From contig NZ_CP134876.1 of the NCBI RefSeq assembly GCF_032108445.1, forward strand, positions 434,001 through 498,000: 64,000 bases of DNA, written 5' to 3'. This stretch comes from Micromonospora halotolerans (GTDB taxonomy: Bacteria; Actinomycetota; Actinomycetes; Mycobacteriales; Micromonosporaceae). Under the pieces are notes generated by a model. That model ran no database searches. It saw nothing but the letters and a program-made list of their open reading frames with translations, and was not told the origin of the DNA. Of the stretch, positions 48,823-58,052 are shown piece after piece. Each line of letters begins with the position of its first letter. Position 1 is the first letter of the stretch. Made by a program: the position numbers and the translations under genes.

Positions 48823-48859
48823 ACCCGCCCGCGCGCCGCCCACCCGAGGAGCACGCCCG

Positions 48860-50059
48860 ATGAGCACCGCTGAGCCGAGGCGCCCCGCATCGAGGGCCGC
48901 CCTGTTCCTGCTCGCCTCGATCATCGTGTCCTTCGTCGCCGCGTCGACGGCCCCCAGCCCGCTGTACCCGATCTACCAGTCGCGCTGGCACTTCTCGCCG
49001 ATCACCACCACGCTGGTGTTCGCCGTCTACGCCGTCGCGGTGCTGGCCGCCCTGCTCACCGTGGGCAAGCTCTCCGACCATGTCGGGCGGCGCCCCGTCC
49101 TGCTCGCCGCGATCGCGGTCCAGGTCGTCTCGCTGGTCATCTTCGTCCTCGCCGGCGGCGTACCGGCGCTGGTGGCCGCCCGTGTCGTGCAGGGCGTCGC
49201 GGCCGGCGCCGCCACCGGCGCGGCGGCCGCCGCCATGCTCGACATCGACCGTGCCCGCGGCACGCTCGCGAACTCGATCGCCCCCGGCATCGGAACCGGG
49301 GTCGGTGCCCTGCTCTCCGCGCTGCTCGTCCAGTACCTGCCCGCGCCGACGCGCCTGGTGTACGTCGTCCTGGTCGTGGTCCTGCTCATCCAGGGCGTCG
49401 GGGTCGCGCTGATGGCGGAGACGGTCACGCCCATGTCGGGGGCGCTGCGGAGCCTGCGGCCGGAGATCCGGCTGCCCCGCGCGGTACGCGGGCCGCTGCT
49501 GGTCGTCGCGCCGGTCGCCTTCGCCGTCTGGGCCCTCGCCGGGTTCTTCGCCGCGCTCGGCCCGGCGCTCGTGCGTGCGCTCATGAACTCCTCGACCGTG
49601 GCCGGAGGCCTGAGCATCTTCGTCTTCGCCGTCTTCGGGTCGGCCGCCATCCTCGTGCTGCGCGACCGGTCCGCGCGGACCGTCATGCTCACCGGCATCG
49701 CCGCGCTCGTGGTCGGCATGATCATCACGCTGGTGTCGGTCTCCGCCGACTCCATCGCCGGCTTCTTCGTCGGCCTCGCGTTCGGGGGCGTCGGCTTCGG
49801 GGGCGGCTTCCAGGGCAGCCTCAAGACCCTCACGCCGCTGGTCGAGGCGCACGAGCGCGCCAGCGTGCTCTCCCTGCTCTACATCGTCTCCTACGTCGGC
49901 TTCGGCCTGCCCACGGTGATCGCCGGCTTCCTCGTGGTCCACGGCGGCGGCCTGCGCCGGACCGCCGAGGAGTACGCCGTCGCCGTCATCGTGCTCGCCG
50001 TGGTCGCCCTGCTCGGGCTGCGCGGGACGACCCGGACGGCCCCGGCGGGCCCGCGATAG
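48860..50059 (+). CDS. MFS transporter
   Basis: A 399-residue major facilitator with about 12 hydrophobic helices. The loop 2-3 motif GKLSDHVGRRPVLL is the classic MFS motif A, which favours a drug/metabolite:H+ antiporter-type exporter. A GAGGAG ribosome site precedes the ATG. It follows the DUF1223 gene by 37 nt, and the two are probably co-transcribed. It could supplement the MFS domain fused to the synthetase, but the substrate is unknown. Confidence 0.85.
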   Translation: MSTAEPRRPASRAALFLLASIIVSFVAASTAPSPLYPIYQSRWHFSPITTTLVFAVYAVAVLAALLTVGKLSDHVGRRPVLLAAIAVQVVSLVIFVLAGGVPALVAARVVQGVAAGAATGAAAAAMLDIDRARGTLANSIAPGIGTGVGALLSALLVQYLPAPTRLVYVVLVVVLLIQGVGVALMAETVTPMSGALRSLRPEIRLPRAVRGPLLVVAPVAFAVWALAGFFAALGPALVRALMNSSTVAGGLSIFVFAVFGSAAILVLRDRSARTVMLTGIAALVVGMIITLVSVSADSIAGFFVGLAFGGVGFGGGFQGSLKTLTPLVEAHERASVLSLLYIVSYVGFGLPTVIAGFLVVHGGGLRRTAEEYAVAVIVLAVVALLGLRGTTRTAPAGPR

Positions 50060-50070
50060 CGTCGAGGGTG

Positions 50071-51048
50071 ATGCTCAACCCGTCCGGACCGGCCGCCCTG
50101 ACCACGGCCGAACGCGCCATCGACACCCGCTCGCGCGCGATTCTCGCCCGGCTGCCCCGGCACGGGCCGGCCGGCTGGCTCATCGAGTTCGCGGTCTTCG
50201 GGCTCAAACAGGCCTGGGCCTGCGTCTTCGGCGGGGCGATGCTGGCGGTCATCTTCGCGGCGCATCTCTGGTATCCGCGGGACCCGGCGTTCGCCCGCAA
50301 CGACTTCCTGACGCTCGCGGCCGTCGCCATCCAGGTCGCGATGGTGGCCGGCCGCCTGGAGACCCTGCGCGAGCTGCGGGTGGTGGTGCTGTTCCACCTC
50401 GTCGGCACGGCCATGGAGTTGTTCAAAACCGAGGTCGGCTCCTGGTCCTACGCGTCCGACGGCCTGCTGAGGGTCGGCGCGGTGCCCCTGTTCAGCGGCT
50501 TCATGTACGCCGCGGTCGGCTCCTACCTGGCCCGGGTGAACCGGCTGTTCGACCTGCGTTTCACCCGCTACCCGAGGCGCTGGGTGACGGCGGTGCTGGC
50601 CGCGGCGATCTATGCCAACTTCTTCACCAACCACTACGTCGTCGACGTGCGGTGGCTGCTCATCGCCGCCGTCGCGCTCGTGTTCGGCCGCTGCGTCATG
50701 CAGTTCCGCATCTTCCGGTTCCGGTGGCGCATGCCGCTGCTGCTGGCCTTCCTCCTCGTCGCCTTCTTCATCTGGCTCGCCGAGAACATCGCGACCTGGT
50801 CGAACGCCTGGCTCTACCCCAGCCAGCTGGGCGGTTGGCACCTGGTCTCGCCGGCGAAGCTCGCCTCGTGGTTCCTCCTCATGATCATCTCGGTGGTGCT
50901 GGTCACCTGGATCTCACCGCCCCAGCCGCCCGACCCGCCGCAGCCGCCCGACGACCCGGGGCCGGCCACGGCGGCGGGCCCCGGTGCGGCCGACGTACCG
51001 GGCGGGGCGCCTCCCGCCACCGTCACGCGACGGACGCCGGTGCGCTGA
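50071..51048 (+). CDS. DUF817 family integral membrane protein
   Basis: A 325-residue membrane protein with about seven to eight helices. WLIEFAVFGLKQAWACVFGG and FKTEVGSWSYAS are DUF817 (YoaT-type) signatures. The function is unknown. The ATG at 50071 is used; a GTG one codon earlier is equally close to the GAGG element. The final about 50 residues form a Pro-rich disordered tail (PPQPPDPPQPPDDPG). It starts 11 nt after the MFS gene, and its end overlaps the convergent glycosyl hydrolase gene by 26 nt. Confidence 0.82.
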   Translation: MLNPSGPAALTTAERAIDTRSRAILARLPRHGPAGWLIEFAVFGLKQAWACVFGGAMLAVIFAAHLWYPRDPAFARNDFLTLAAVAIQVAMVAGRLETLRELRVVVLFHLVGTAMELFKTEVGSWSYASDGLLRVGAVPLFSGFMYAAVGSYLARVNRLFDLRFTRYPRRWVTAVLAAAIYANFFTNHYVVDVRWLLIAAVALVFGRCVMQFRIFRFRWRMPLLLAFLLVAFFIWLAENIATWSNAWLYPSQLGGWHLVSPAKLASWFLLMIISVVLVTWISPPQPPDPPQPPDDPGPATAAGPGAADVPGGAPPATVTRRTPVR

Positions 51049-52672
51049 GCCCGCCCTCGTTGCCGCTGCGGTCCAGCCCGGAGACGCAGTAGGTGAGGGG
51101 TGCGCCGGCCGGAGCGGCCGGATCCACCCAGTCCCGACCACGGGTGGTGCCGACGAGCCGGGCCGTGCCGCCGTCCACCCGGTAGACGGCGAAGCCCACG
51201 GCGTCGTCGCCGCGCCAGGTCAGCGCCACACCGCCGGTGTCCTGACGCCGCACGCCGGTGAGGGCGGGTGCGGGCGGCGGCGCCGCCGGCAGCTGGGCCA
51301 TCGTGGGCAGCAGCGCGGGGGCGGCGTAGTGCGCCCGGCTGTACCGGCTGACCGCCCCGAGCCGGTCGGCGCGCACCTGGCGGGCGCTGAAGTGCACGCT
51401 CCCGCTCACCCCGTGCCGCCGGTTCAACGCGAGCTGCCGGTCCAGCTCGGCCGGATCCCGCCAGGCGCCGCGCTCGCCGACCCGGTAGTCGGCCTGGCCG
51501 ATGTAGAGCTGCACCCGGGTGCCGCGCACCGTGGCCGCCCACCACGGCAGCAGCTTGGCGTAGTCGGCCTTGCCGAATCCGATGTGCCAGTAGAGCTGCG
51601 GCACGACGTAGTCCAGCCACTGCCGCCGTACCCACAGCCGGGTGTCGGCGTAGATGTCGTCGTAGCTCTGCAGGCCGGCGGTGGGTGAGCCGGCCGGGTC
51701 GGTGCGCTTGTTGCGCCAGATGCCGAACGGGCTGATGCCGAACTTCACCCACGGCTTGATCGCCTTGATCCGCTCGCTCATCTCCCGCACGAGGGTGTTC
51801 ACGTTGTCCCGGCGCCAGGCGTGCCGGTCGGCGAACCGCCCGCCGTAGCGGGCGAACGCCGCGTCGTCCGGGAAGTCCTGCCCGGCCTCCGGATAGGGGT
51901 AGAAGAAGTCGTCGAAGTGCACCCCGTCGACGTCGTACCGCTGGACCGCCTCCAGCATCGCGTCCTCGACGAACCGGCGCGCCTCGGGGATGCCGGGGTT
52001 GAAGTAGAGGCGGCTGCCGGGCTTGTCCGCGCTGGGATAGGTCACCACCCAGTCGCGGTGCCGCCGCAGCGGGTGGGTCGGCGCGAGCTGGTCCAGGTGG
52101 GGGCCCGGTCCGCCCACGGTGGCCGGTTGGCCGCCGCGGTAGGGGTTGAACCAGGCGTGGAACTCCAGGTTGCGGGCGTGCGCCTCGGCGACCATGAACT
52201 CCATCGGGTCCCAGCCCGGGTCGCGGCCGTCGCGGCGCCCGGTCAGCCACTCCGACCAGGGCGCGTAGTTCGACGGCCAGAGCGCGTCCCCGCTCGGCCG
52301 CACGTGCACGAAGACCGCGTTGTGGTGGCGCCGCACCGCCAGGTCCAGCCACCCGCGGAACTCGGCCCGGGCGGCGTCGGCCGGCAGCCCGCGCCGGCTC
52401 GGCCAGTCGATGTTGTTCACCGTCGTGATCCACATGCCGCGCAGCTCGCGGGTCGCCCGGGCCGGCCGGCCCGCGCAGTCCCGGCCACCGCCCGCCGGGC
52501 CGGCGACCGCGGCCACCCCACCCGGTGCCGCCGCGCCACCGTCGCCGGCGACCCGGTCGCGCAGTGCCCAGGCGCCGACCCCGCCCACCACGGCGAGCGC
52601 GACGGCCACCGCGACGAGCGCCCGGGTGCGGCGGCGGGGCACGGGCGGCGAAGTCGTCTCGGCGGAGGGCAT
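51023..52672 (-). CDS. Membrane-anchored glycosyl hydrolase-like (DUF187/GHL10) protein
   Basis: A 549-residue protein with an N-terminal membrane helix (about 16-36) and an extracellular catalytic region (about 70-440). The stretches RGMWITTVNNIDWPS, HAWFNPYRGG, VDGVHFDDFFYPYP and GISPFGIWRNK are typical of DUF187/GHL10 hydrolase-like proteins. The paired Asp in HFDD is a probable catalytic or ligand-binding site. A fibronectin-like C-terminal domain follows at about 460-545. It probably trims a cell-surface glycan or peptidoglycan-linked sugar. The ATG at MPSAETTSPP is preferred to an upstream TTG. Confidence 0.82.
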   Translation of the reverse strand: MPSAETTSPPVPRRRTRALVAVAVALAVVGGVGAWALRDRVAGDGGAAAPGGVAAVAGPAGGGRDCAGRPARATRELRGMWITTVNNIDWPSRRGLPADAARAEFRGWLDLAVRRHHNAVFVHVRPSGDALWPSNYAPWSEWLTGRRDGRDPGWDPMEFMVAEAHARNLEFHAWFNPYRGGQPATVGGPGPHLDQLAPTHPLRRHRDWVVTYPSADKPGSRLYFNPGIPEARRFVEDAMLEAVQRYDVDGVHFDDFFYPYPEAGQDFPDDAAFARYGGRFADRHAWRRDNVNTLVREMSERIKAIKPWVKFGISPFGIWRNKRTDPAGSPTAGLQSYDDIYADTRLWVRRQWLDYVVPQLYWHIGFGKADYAKLLPWWAATVRGTRVQLYIGQADYRVGERGAWRDPAELDRQLALNRRHGVSGSVHFSARQVRADRLGAVSRYSRAHYAAPALLPTMAQLPAAPPPAPALTGVRRQDTGGVALTWRGDDAVGFAVYRVDGGTARLVGTTRGRDWVDPAAPAGAPLTYCVSGLDRSGNEGGLSAPASVA

Positions 52673-52745
52673 CGCCCCAGTCTGCCAGCGCCGCCCGGCG
52701 GGTGAACCGGCCGGAACCGCTTCTTGACGGCCGCCCAAGGCGCCG

Positions 52746-52778
52746 GCGTGGGCCGGTCCCGGATGGACCGGCCCACGC
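52746..52778 (-). terminator. Perfect 14-bp hairpin after the S1 protease gene
   Basis: GCGTGGGCCGGTCC (52746-52759) and GGACCGGCCCACGC (52765-52778) form a perfect 14-bp stem with a 5-nt loop. The stem ends 41 nt beyond the protease stop on the minus strand. No U-run follows. Confidence 0.8.
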
Positions 52779-52819
52779 TGTTCGGTTCCGCGGTACGCCG
52801 GCGTTGCGGCGTCGGGGCC

Positions 52820-54022
52820 TCAGCCCTGGATGAGCGAGGCGCCGTAGTAGGTCAGCGACCCGATCTGGGCGTCACCCACGGGCCGCAGCAGCGGGGCGTA
52901 CCAGACGGTCCGCGAGCCGTTGGGGCTCACGCCCGGGCAGGTCGCCGTGCCGAGCACGCCGGCGGAGACCGTGCCGCGCGCGTCGACCCGGCCGTCCGAC
53001 CGGTACGAGTACACCGGTCCGCCGCTGTCGCCCGGCGCGGCGGCGCAGCCCCCGGCGACGATGTGGTTGGCCTGCGTCACCGGCCCGATCACGTACCCGA
53101 TGTTGACGAACTGGTTGACCACGTCGACCCGCAGGCTGCAGTGCTCACCGCTGGAGGAACCACCGGTGCAGACGTAGTTGCCGACGTAGTCCGAGGCGGC
53201 GCCGCCGACACCGATGCTGGTGGCCGCGTTGTACGGCCCCGTGTAGATCCGGCCGCCGGCCGCGACCCTGATCATCAAAGTGTCCCGCGGGTTCCAGTCG
53301 TTGATGATCGGGCCCATGGTGTTGGTGGGGCCACCACCGTCGTACGCGACCTGGCCGTTCGCGCCGCAGTGCCCGGCACTGAGGATCTGCCGGGCGTCGT
53401 TCCAGTACACCCCGAAGCCCGTGGTGCAGCCGCCGCCGGCGTAGTAGCGCGCCCCGCCCCAGTAGGGGGCGAAGTCGTTCTGGCGGTTGAGCGGCGTGGC
53501 GCTCGGCGTGGTGCTCACGCTGAGCGGCAGCCGCGCGGTACGCAGGACGTCCCGCCTGCCCGACGCCAGCGCCTTCCCGGAGACGGTCACCGCGAGCCCG
53601 CTGCCGTCGACCTTGGCTGCCACCGAGACGGCCCGCGGGTCGGCGGCGAGCCGCTGCGCCTCGGCGACCATCTCGCGCTGGTGGAACCGGGCCGGCTTGA
53701 ACGTCACCGGCACGGAGAGCCGCCGGGCCAGGTCACGGACCGACCCGGGCACCCGACCCTTCCAGTAGACGGTGAGCCTCCGGGCCTCGGGCGCGGCGAC
53801 CACGCCGGCGAAGCCCTCGCCGCGGGCGGCCGTGATCTCGCCGGCCGCCGCGTTGAGCCGGTCCTGCTCGGCGAACAGCGCACGCCAACTGGCGAACCCG
53901 CCCGGCACGGCCTCGGCCGGCTGGGTCGACGGTGTGACGGGTTTGCCGTCGGCCATGGCCGGCGCCCCGAGGGCGCCGGTGGCGACGATCGCGGCGGCCA
54001 ACGCGAAAAGGGTACGGCGCAT
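52820..54022 (-). CDS. Secreted S1-family serine protease (alpha-lytic/streptogrisin-like)
   Basis: A 400-residue preproprotease. The signal peptide is about 1-28 (ending APAMADG) and a pro-region runs to about 185. The mature chymotrypsin-like domain has His218 (SAGHCG), a probable Asp in the NPRDTLMIRV strand and the nucleophile Ser333 (GDSGGPV). Paired cysteines around the His and Ser fit the streptogrisin disulfides. The start is the ATG at MRRTLFALAA with a GGGGGG-type ribosome site. It probably degrades extracellular protein and is a solo gene ending in a strong hairpin. Confidence 0.9.
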   Translation of the reverse strand: MRRTLFALAAAIVATGALGAPAMADGKPVTPSTQPAEAVPGGFASWRALFAEQDRLNAAAGEITAARGEGFAGVVAAPEARRLTVYWKGRVPGSVRDLARRLSVPVTFKPARFHQREMVAEAQRLAADPRAVSVAAKVDGSGLAVTVSGKALASGRRDVLRTARLPLSVSTTPSATPLNRQNDFAPYWGGARYYAGGGCTTGFGVYWNDARQILSAGHCGANGQVAYDGGGPTNTMGPIINDWNPRDTLMIRVAAGGRIYTGPYNAATSIGVGGAASDYVGNYVCTGGSSSGEHCSLRVDVVNQFVNIGYVIGPVTQANHIVAGGCAAAPGDSGGPVYSYRSDGRVDARGTVSAGVLGTATCPGVSPNGSRTVWYAPLLRPVGDAQIGSLTYYGASLIQG

Positions 54023-54528
54023 GACCGTCCCCCCGCGTCCGCCCGATGTCATTGGACTCATGCGGTGTTACCTCCTGAAGATGAGAGCCGCCGGGTCGAC
54101 AATTCCCCCGGTCGCCCTCGAATTCTGCGGCGCTGAATTTCCTTCACCAGGCTCCTGCTACCAAACAGACTCAGCCATTTACCCCGAGGGGGTCGGCGTG
54201 CGACCATTGCCGGTTCTCTCCGCACTGGCGATACCTGGGCCATGAGCAGGGGAAATACCGTGCCTCCACTGCTGTTCGGCAATTCCGGAACACTGTCGGA
54301 AAAGCGCTTCCACATTGGTTGGCTGTTCACTTTCCGCGGGGCCGTCGCGCACCTGTCACCCGCATTTCACAAAGCTCCTTCCCGTCCTCATTTCGAGCCG
54401 ATCTCGCCATGTCGCAAGGCCGACAAAGGAGACCGGAGCGCCACTTCCACCGGGGGCCGGGTCCGCTCGACTTCTGCCCTGAGGCGATTTCGTTGTGGAG
54501 CGGCGCCCCGGTCGTGTCGGGTGGGCCC
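54023..54528. other. Intergenic region between divergent protease and MFS genes
   Basis: About 506 nt, clearly less GC-rich than its flanks. It holds the protease promoter on the minus side and the MFS upstream region. Short open frames exist (for example one beginning MSRGNTVPP near 54242), but they lack a credible ribosome site and composition support. No RNA gene or operator was recognised. Confidence 0.4.
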
Positions 54529-55857
54529 ATGCCCCCGGACGCCGTGCCGCCCCGCTTTCCGCGATCCTCGCCCTACTGGCCGGTGGTGAGTCATCCGCTG
54601 CTGCGCCGGGTCCTGCCCGGGCTGGCGGTGTCCGCCCTGGGTGACGGCATGGCCCTGGTCGCGGTGACCTGGCTGGCGTTGCAGCTCGCGCCCCAGGGTC
54701 AGCGCGGCACGTGGACGGCCGTCGCGCTGGCGGCGTACACCCTGCCCAGCGCCGCCGGCACCATCGCCTTCGGCCGGCTCCTGGCCGGTCGGAGCGGGGC
54801 GCAGCTCGCCGGCTGGGACGCCGTCCTGCGCGCCGGCGCCCTCGCCGCCATCCCCGCCGCCCACCTCGCCGGGGCACTCAGCATCGGCGTGTACGTGGCC
54901 CTGCTCGCCGCGTCCTCGCTGCTGCACTCGTGGGGCTCCGCCGGACGCTTCACGCTGATCGCCGAGCTGCTGCCCGAACGGGATCACCTGCCGGCCAACG
55001 CGGTGTTCGCCATCCTGGGCCAGGCCGCCACCATCGCCGGCCCGCCGCTGGCGGGCCTCCTGATCGGCGTGGCCGGGCCGGTGTGGGTCCTCGCGCTCGA
55101 CGCGCTCAGCTTCGCCGTGCTGGCCCTCACCTACCGCCTCGTCGTTCCCGCCGGCAGGCGCGCGGCGCCGACGGAGGCGATCCCGTCCCGCACGGCCGGC
55201 TTCGGCGTCATCCGCGAGCACCGGGCCCTGCGCGGCCTGCTGGCCGTGACCTTCGGGTTCTTCCTGCTCTTCGGCCCGTTCTACGTGGCCATGCCCGTCC
55301 TGGTCACCGAAGAGCTGCGCGGCTCCGCGACGACCCTCGGGCTGTACTACACGGCGTTCGGCGCCGGTTCCCTCCTCGGCGGTCTCGCCACCGGCCACCT
55401 GCGCCGCTGGCCGCTGTGGCCCACCATCATCGGCATCGTGGTCGGGTTCGGCGCCGCCATGCTGCCGCTCGGCCTGGACGTGCCCGTCGGCCTCTCGCTG
55501 CCGGCCTTCGCCCTGGCCGGCCTCCTCTGGGCTCCCTACACGTCCACGTCGATGGCGCTGTTCCAGCGCAGCGTCACCGGCGCGAGGCTCCCGCAGGCCC
55601 TGGCCGCCCACGGCGCGGTGGTCGTCCTGGCGGTGCCACTCGGCACCATGCTCGGCGGCCCCCTGACGGCCGCGCTCGGCGCCCGGCACACCCTGCTGCT
55701 GTGCGCCGCCGCGACGATCGCTCTCGGCGCGGTCGCCGCCGGGCTCGCCCGCCCGCACCGCGGGCCGCCCCCGACCGGCGACGAGCCGGACGGGACCGGC
55801 CCGGCGCCCGAGCGGCGACTCCGACCGGACGACGCCGTGGGCTCGGGCACCCCCTGA
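54529..55857 (+). CDS. MFS transporter
   Basis: A 442-residue permease with 11-12 hydrophobic segments and a hydrophilic Pro-rich tail of about 35 residues. The pattern (GLAVSALGDGMALVAVTWLALQL near the N-terminus; LPANAVFAILGQAATIAGPPLAG in the middle) is that of the MFS_3/DHA3-type exporters, the same broad group as the domain fused to the NRPS. The ATG at MPPDAVPPRF is a best guess: the frame is open for 210 nt upstream, and the ribosome site is weak. It may export small molecules. Confidence 0.82.
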   Translation: MPPDAVPPRFPRSSPYWPVVSHPLLRRVLPGLAVSALGDGMALVAVTWLALQLAPQGQRGTWTAVALAAYTLPSAAGTIAFGRLLAGRSGAQLAGWDAVLRAGALAAIPAAHLAGALSIGVYVALLAASSLLHSWGSAGRFTLIAELLPERDHLPANAVFAILGQAATIAGPPLAGLLIGVAGPVWVLALDALSFAVLALTYRLVVPAGRRAAPTEAIPSRTAGFGVIREHRALRGLLAVTFGFFLLFGPFYVAMPVLVTEELRGSATTLGLYYTAFGAGSLLGGLATGHLRRWPLWPTIIGIVVGFGAAMLPLGLDVPVGLSLPAFALAGLLWAPYTSTSMALFQRSVTGARLPQALAAHGAVVVLAVPLGTMLGGPLTAALGARHTLLLCAAATIALGAVAAGLARPHRGPPPTGDEPDGTGPAPERRLRPDDAVGSGTP

Positions 55858-55902
55858 GCCCAGCGCCCGACCGGGGTAGGAGGGTGGGGCTATGGTCGGG
55901 CG

Positions 55903-57528
55903 GTGGATGAGCTGTTCGAGCCGGCAGGGACGCTGCGCTCGGCGTACCGCGAGGTGGACTGGGCGTCCACGTCACTGGGCCCGGTGCGCGACTGGAGCCC
56001 GACGTTGCGTGCGGCCGTCGACCTCACCCTGCACTCCCGGTTCCCGGTGACGCTGTTCTGGGGCCCGGAGTTCGTCATGGTCTACAACCAGGCCTACGTC
56101 GAGTTGATCGGGCAGAAGCATCCGGCCGCGCTCGGCGCCCCCGCGGCGCGGGTGTTCGCCGAGATCTGGGACGTCATCGGGCCGATGCTCCGCTCGGTGC
56201 GGTCGACCGGGCGCGCGACCTGGACGCGGGACATGCGGCTGCTCATGGACCGGCGCGGCTATCCCGAGGAGTGCTTCTTCACGTTCTCCTACTCCGCGGT
56301 CCGCGGCCCGGACGGCCGGGCCGAGGGCGTGATCGACATCGCGACGGAGACCACCACGCAGGTGCTGTCCCAGCGGCGGCTGATCATGCTGGTCGGGCTC
56401 AGCGACGCCCTCAGCGGCCTCGAGGACCCGGCGGAGATCCTCGACCGGGCTCTGCGGGTGCTGCGCACCGATCCGCAGGACCTGCCGGACGTCGACATCC
56501 TCGTCGCAGACGCCGCCGGCGACGCCGGTCGCCCACCGCTGCCCGCGCTGTCGTCGACGATCCTCCGCGACGGGGACTTCGCGCTGGAGACGACGGCCGA
56601 CGTCCCCGTGATGCGGATGCGCCTGCCGGGCCCGGCACCGTCCGCGGAGACGGTCCTGGTGGCACGGCTGAGCCAGCACCTCCCCCTCGACGACGGCTAC
56701 GTGGGGTTCGTGCGGCTGCTGGGCGCGACGGTGGCACAGGCGCTGCAGCGGGCCCAGGCGCGCCAGGCCGAGCGGCGGGTCGCGATCCTGGAACGGGACC
56801 TCTCCGAGCGGCTGCAACGCAGCCTGCTGACCCCACCCGCCCAGCCGCCCGGGACCGAGGTGGCGGTCCGCTACCAGCCCGCGGCGGAACGCGCGCGGAT
56901 CGGCGGCGACTGGTACGACGCGTTCCTGCTGCCCGACGGCGCCCTCACCCTGGTAATCGGGGACGTGGCGGGCCACGACCAGCAGGCCGCCGCGGCCATG
57001 GCGCAGATCCGCAACGTGCTGCGCGGGGTCGCGTACACGGCGGGGAAGCCGCCGGGCGGGGTGCTGGAGGGCCTGGAGGCGACGACGCGGGGCCTGGGCG
57101 TGAACGTGTTGGCGACCGCGGTCCTGGCCCGGCTGGAGCAGGCCGGCAACGGCGTACACACCCTGTCGTGGTCCAACGCCGGGCACCCGCCGCCGGTCCT
57201 GGTCGCCCCCGACGGGACCGCGACCCTGCTGCGCACGCCGCCGGAGATGCTGCTGGGCGTCCAGGCCGGCGTCGCGCGCGGCGACCACCGGGTCACCCTC
57301 GCGCCCGGCAGCGCCGTCGTCCTGTACACCGACGGCCTGATCGACCGGCGCGACGCGATCATCGACGACGGGTTGGCGGAGCTGGTGCGGAGCCTCACCG
57401 GCCGGCACGGGTCGACCGCCGAGCAGCTCTGCGACGAGTTGCTGGCCCGGTTCGCCGCCAGCAGCGACGACGACATCGCCCTGCTCGTGCTGCGGATCCC
57501 GCCGGAGCCCGCCGGCACACCGGGGTAG
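55903..57528 (+). CDS. PAS-GAF-like sensor with SpoIIE/PP2C phosphatase domain
   Basis: A 541-residue cytoplasmic protein. A PAS-like domain fills about 15-150 (WGPEFVMVYNQAYVELIG, FTFSYSAVRGPDGRAEGV), followed by a degenerate GAF-like region (about 160-290). The SpoIIE-type PP2C phosphatase domain (about 315-535) has the metal-binding GGDWYDAF, IGDVAGHD, SNAGHPPP and YTDGLI motifs. It likely dephosphorylates an anti-anti-sigma (STAS) protein. The next gene is an RsbW-like ATPase, so the pair forms a partner-switching arm. The GTG start at 55903 is uncertain. Confidence 0.87.
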   Translation: MDELFEPAGTLRSAYREVDWASTSLGPVRDWSPTLRAAVDLTLHSRFPVTLFWGPEFVMVYNQAYVELIGQKHPAALGAPAARVFAEIWDVIGPMLRSVRSTGRATWTRDMRLLMDRRGYPEECFFTFSYSAVRGPDGRAEGVIDIATETTTQVLSQRRLIMLVGLSDALSGLEDPAEILDRALRVLRTDPQDLPDVDILVADAAGDAGRPPLPALSSTILRDGDFALETTADVPVMRMRLPGPAPSAETVLVARLSQHLPLDDGYVGFVRLLGATVAQALQRAQARQAERRVAILERDLSERLQRSLLTPPAQPPGTEVAVRYQPAAERARIGGDWYDAFLLPDGALTLVIGDVAGHDQQAAAAMAQIRNVLRGVAYTAGKPPGGVLEGLEATTRGLGVNVLATAVLARLEQAGNGVHTLSWSNAGHPPPVLVAPDGTATLLRTPPEMLLGVQAGVARGDHRVTLAPGSAVVLYTDGLIDRRDAIIDDGLAELVRSLTGRHGSTAEQLCDELLARFAASSDDDIALLVLRIPPEPAGTPG

Positions 57529-57565
57529 GGCGGCCGGGCCGGGGTGAGGCGGGCGGATAAGCGGA

Positions 57566-58027
57566 ATGCAGGTAGCCTCTTTTCCCATGGGCGGTTCCGG
57601 ACCGCCGGCCGACATCAACTCCACGGGGGCCGGGCACGCGCGAGGGGAGACGTCGTCTCTGCTCTCCCGGGCCTTCACGGCGGCCACCATCACGGAGCTG
57701 CGGCATGCCGTCGCCGCGGCCCTCGCGGCGGCGGGGCTGGCGGGCGAGCCCGCCGAGGACTTCGTCCTGGCGGTCCACGAGCTGGCCACCAACGCCGTAC
57801 GCCACGGCGGCGGCGCGGGCCAGCTGCACCTGCGGCGGCAGGGCGACCTCCTGCTCTGCGACGTCGTCGATCATGGGGCGGGCGTCGACGCGCCGCCGAT
57901 CCGGCAGGTCGCCGGGGACGCGGCGGGCGGCCGGGGCCTCTGGCTGGCGGACCACCTGGCCGACTCGCTGAGCCTGCACCGCCGCGTCGACGGCCTGACC
58001 GCCACGGTCACCATCGCGCTGCGCTGA
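57566..58027 (+). CDS. RsbW-like ATP-binding protein (anti-sigma-type kinase)
   Basis: A 153-residue HATPase_c_2 protein. The N box is LAVHELATNAVRHGG, followed by VVDHGAG and GGRGLWLADHLAD (G boxes), as in RsbW/SpoIIAB-type serine kinases. Such proteins hold an anti-anti-sigma factor or sigma factor in check. The gene follows the SpoIIE phosphatase by 37 nt. No sigma factor or STAS gene lies beside them, so the regulated partner is elsewhere. An internal ATG at 57587 is an alternative start. Confidence 0.85.
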   Translation: MQVASFPMGGSGPPADINSTGAGHARGETSSLLSRAFTAATITELRHAVAAALAAAGLAGEPAEDFVLAVHELATNAVRHGGGAGQLHLRRQGDLLLCDVVDHGAGVDAPPIRQVAGDAAGGRGLWLADHLADSLSLHRRVDGLTATVTIALR

Positions 58028-58052
58028 CCGGATCGGTGCGGGACCGGCACCC

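Noticed and set aside
48860..50059. This MFS transporter as the pathway exporter
   Set aside because: The synthetase already carries an MFS domain, and this gene is grouped with DUF1223 and DUF817 genes after an 86-nt gap; left as unassigned.
54242..54589. A small gene starting MSRGNTVPP
   Set aside because: No ribosome site, composition unlike neighbours, and it overlaps the MFS start in another frame.
55892..55903. ATG at 55892 as the start of the SpoIIE phosphatase
   Set aside because: It is not in the reading frame of the PAS-SpoIIE protein; the GTG at 55903 is.
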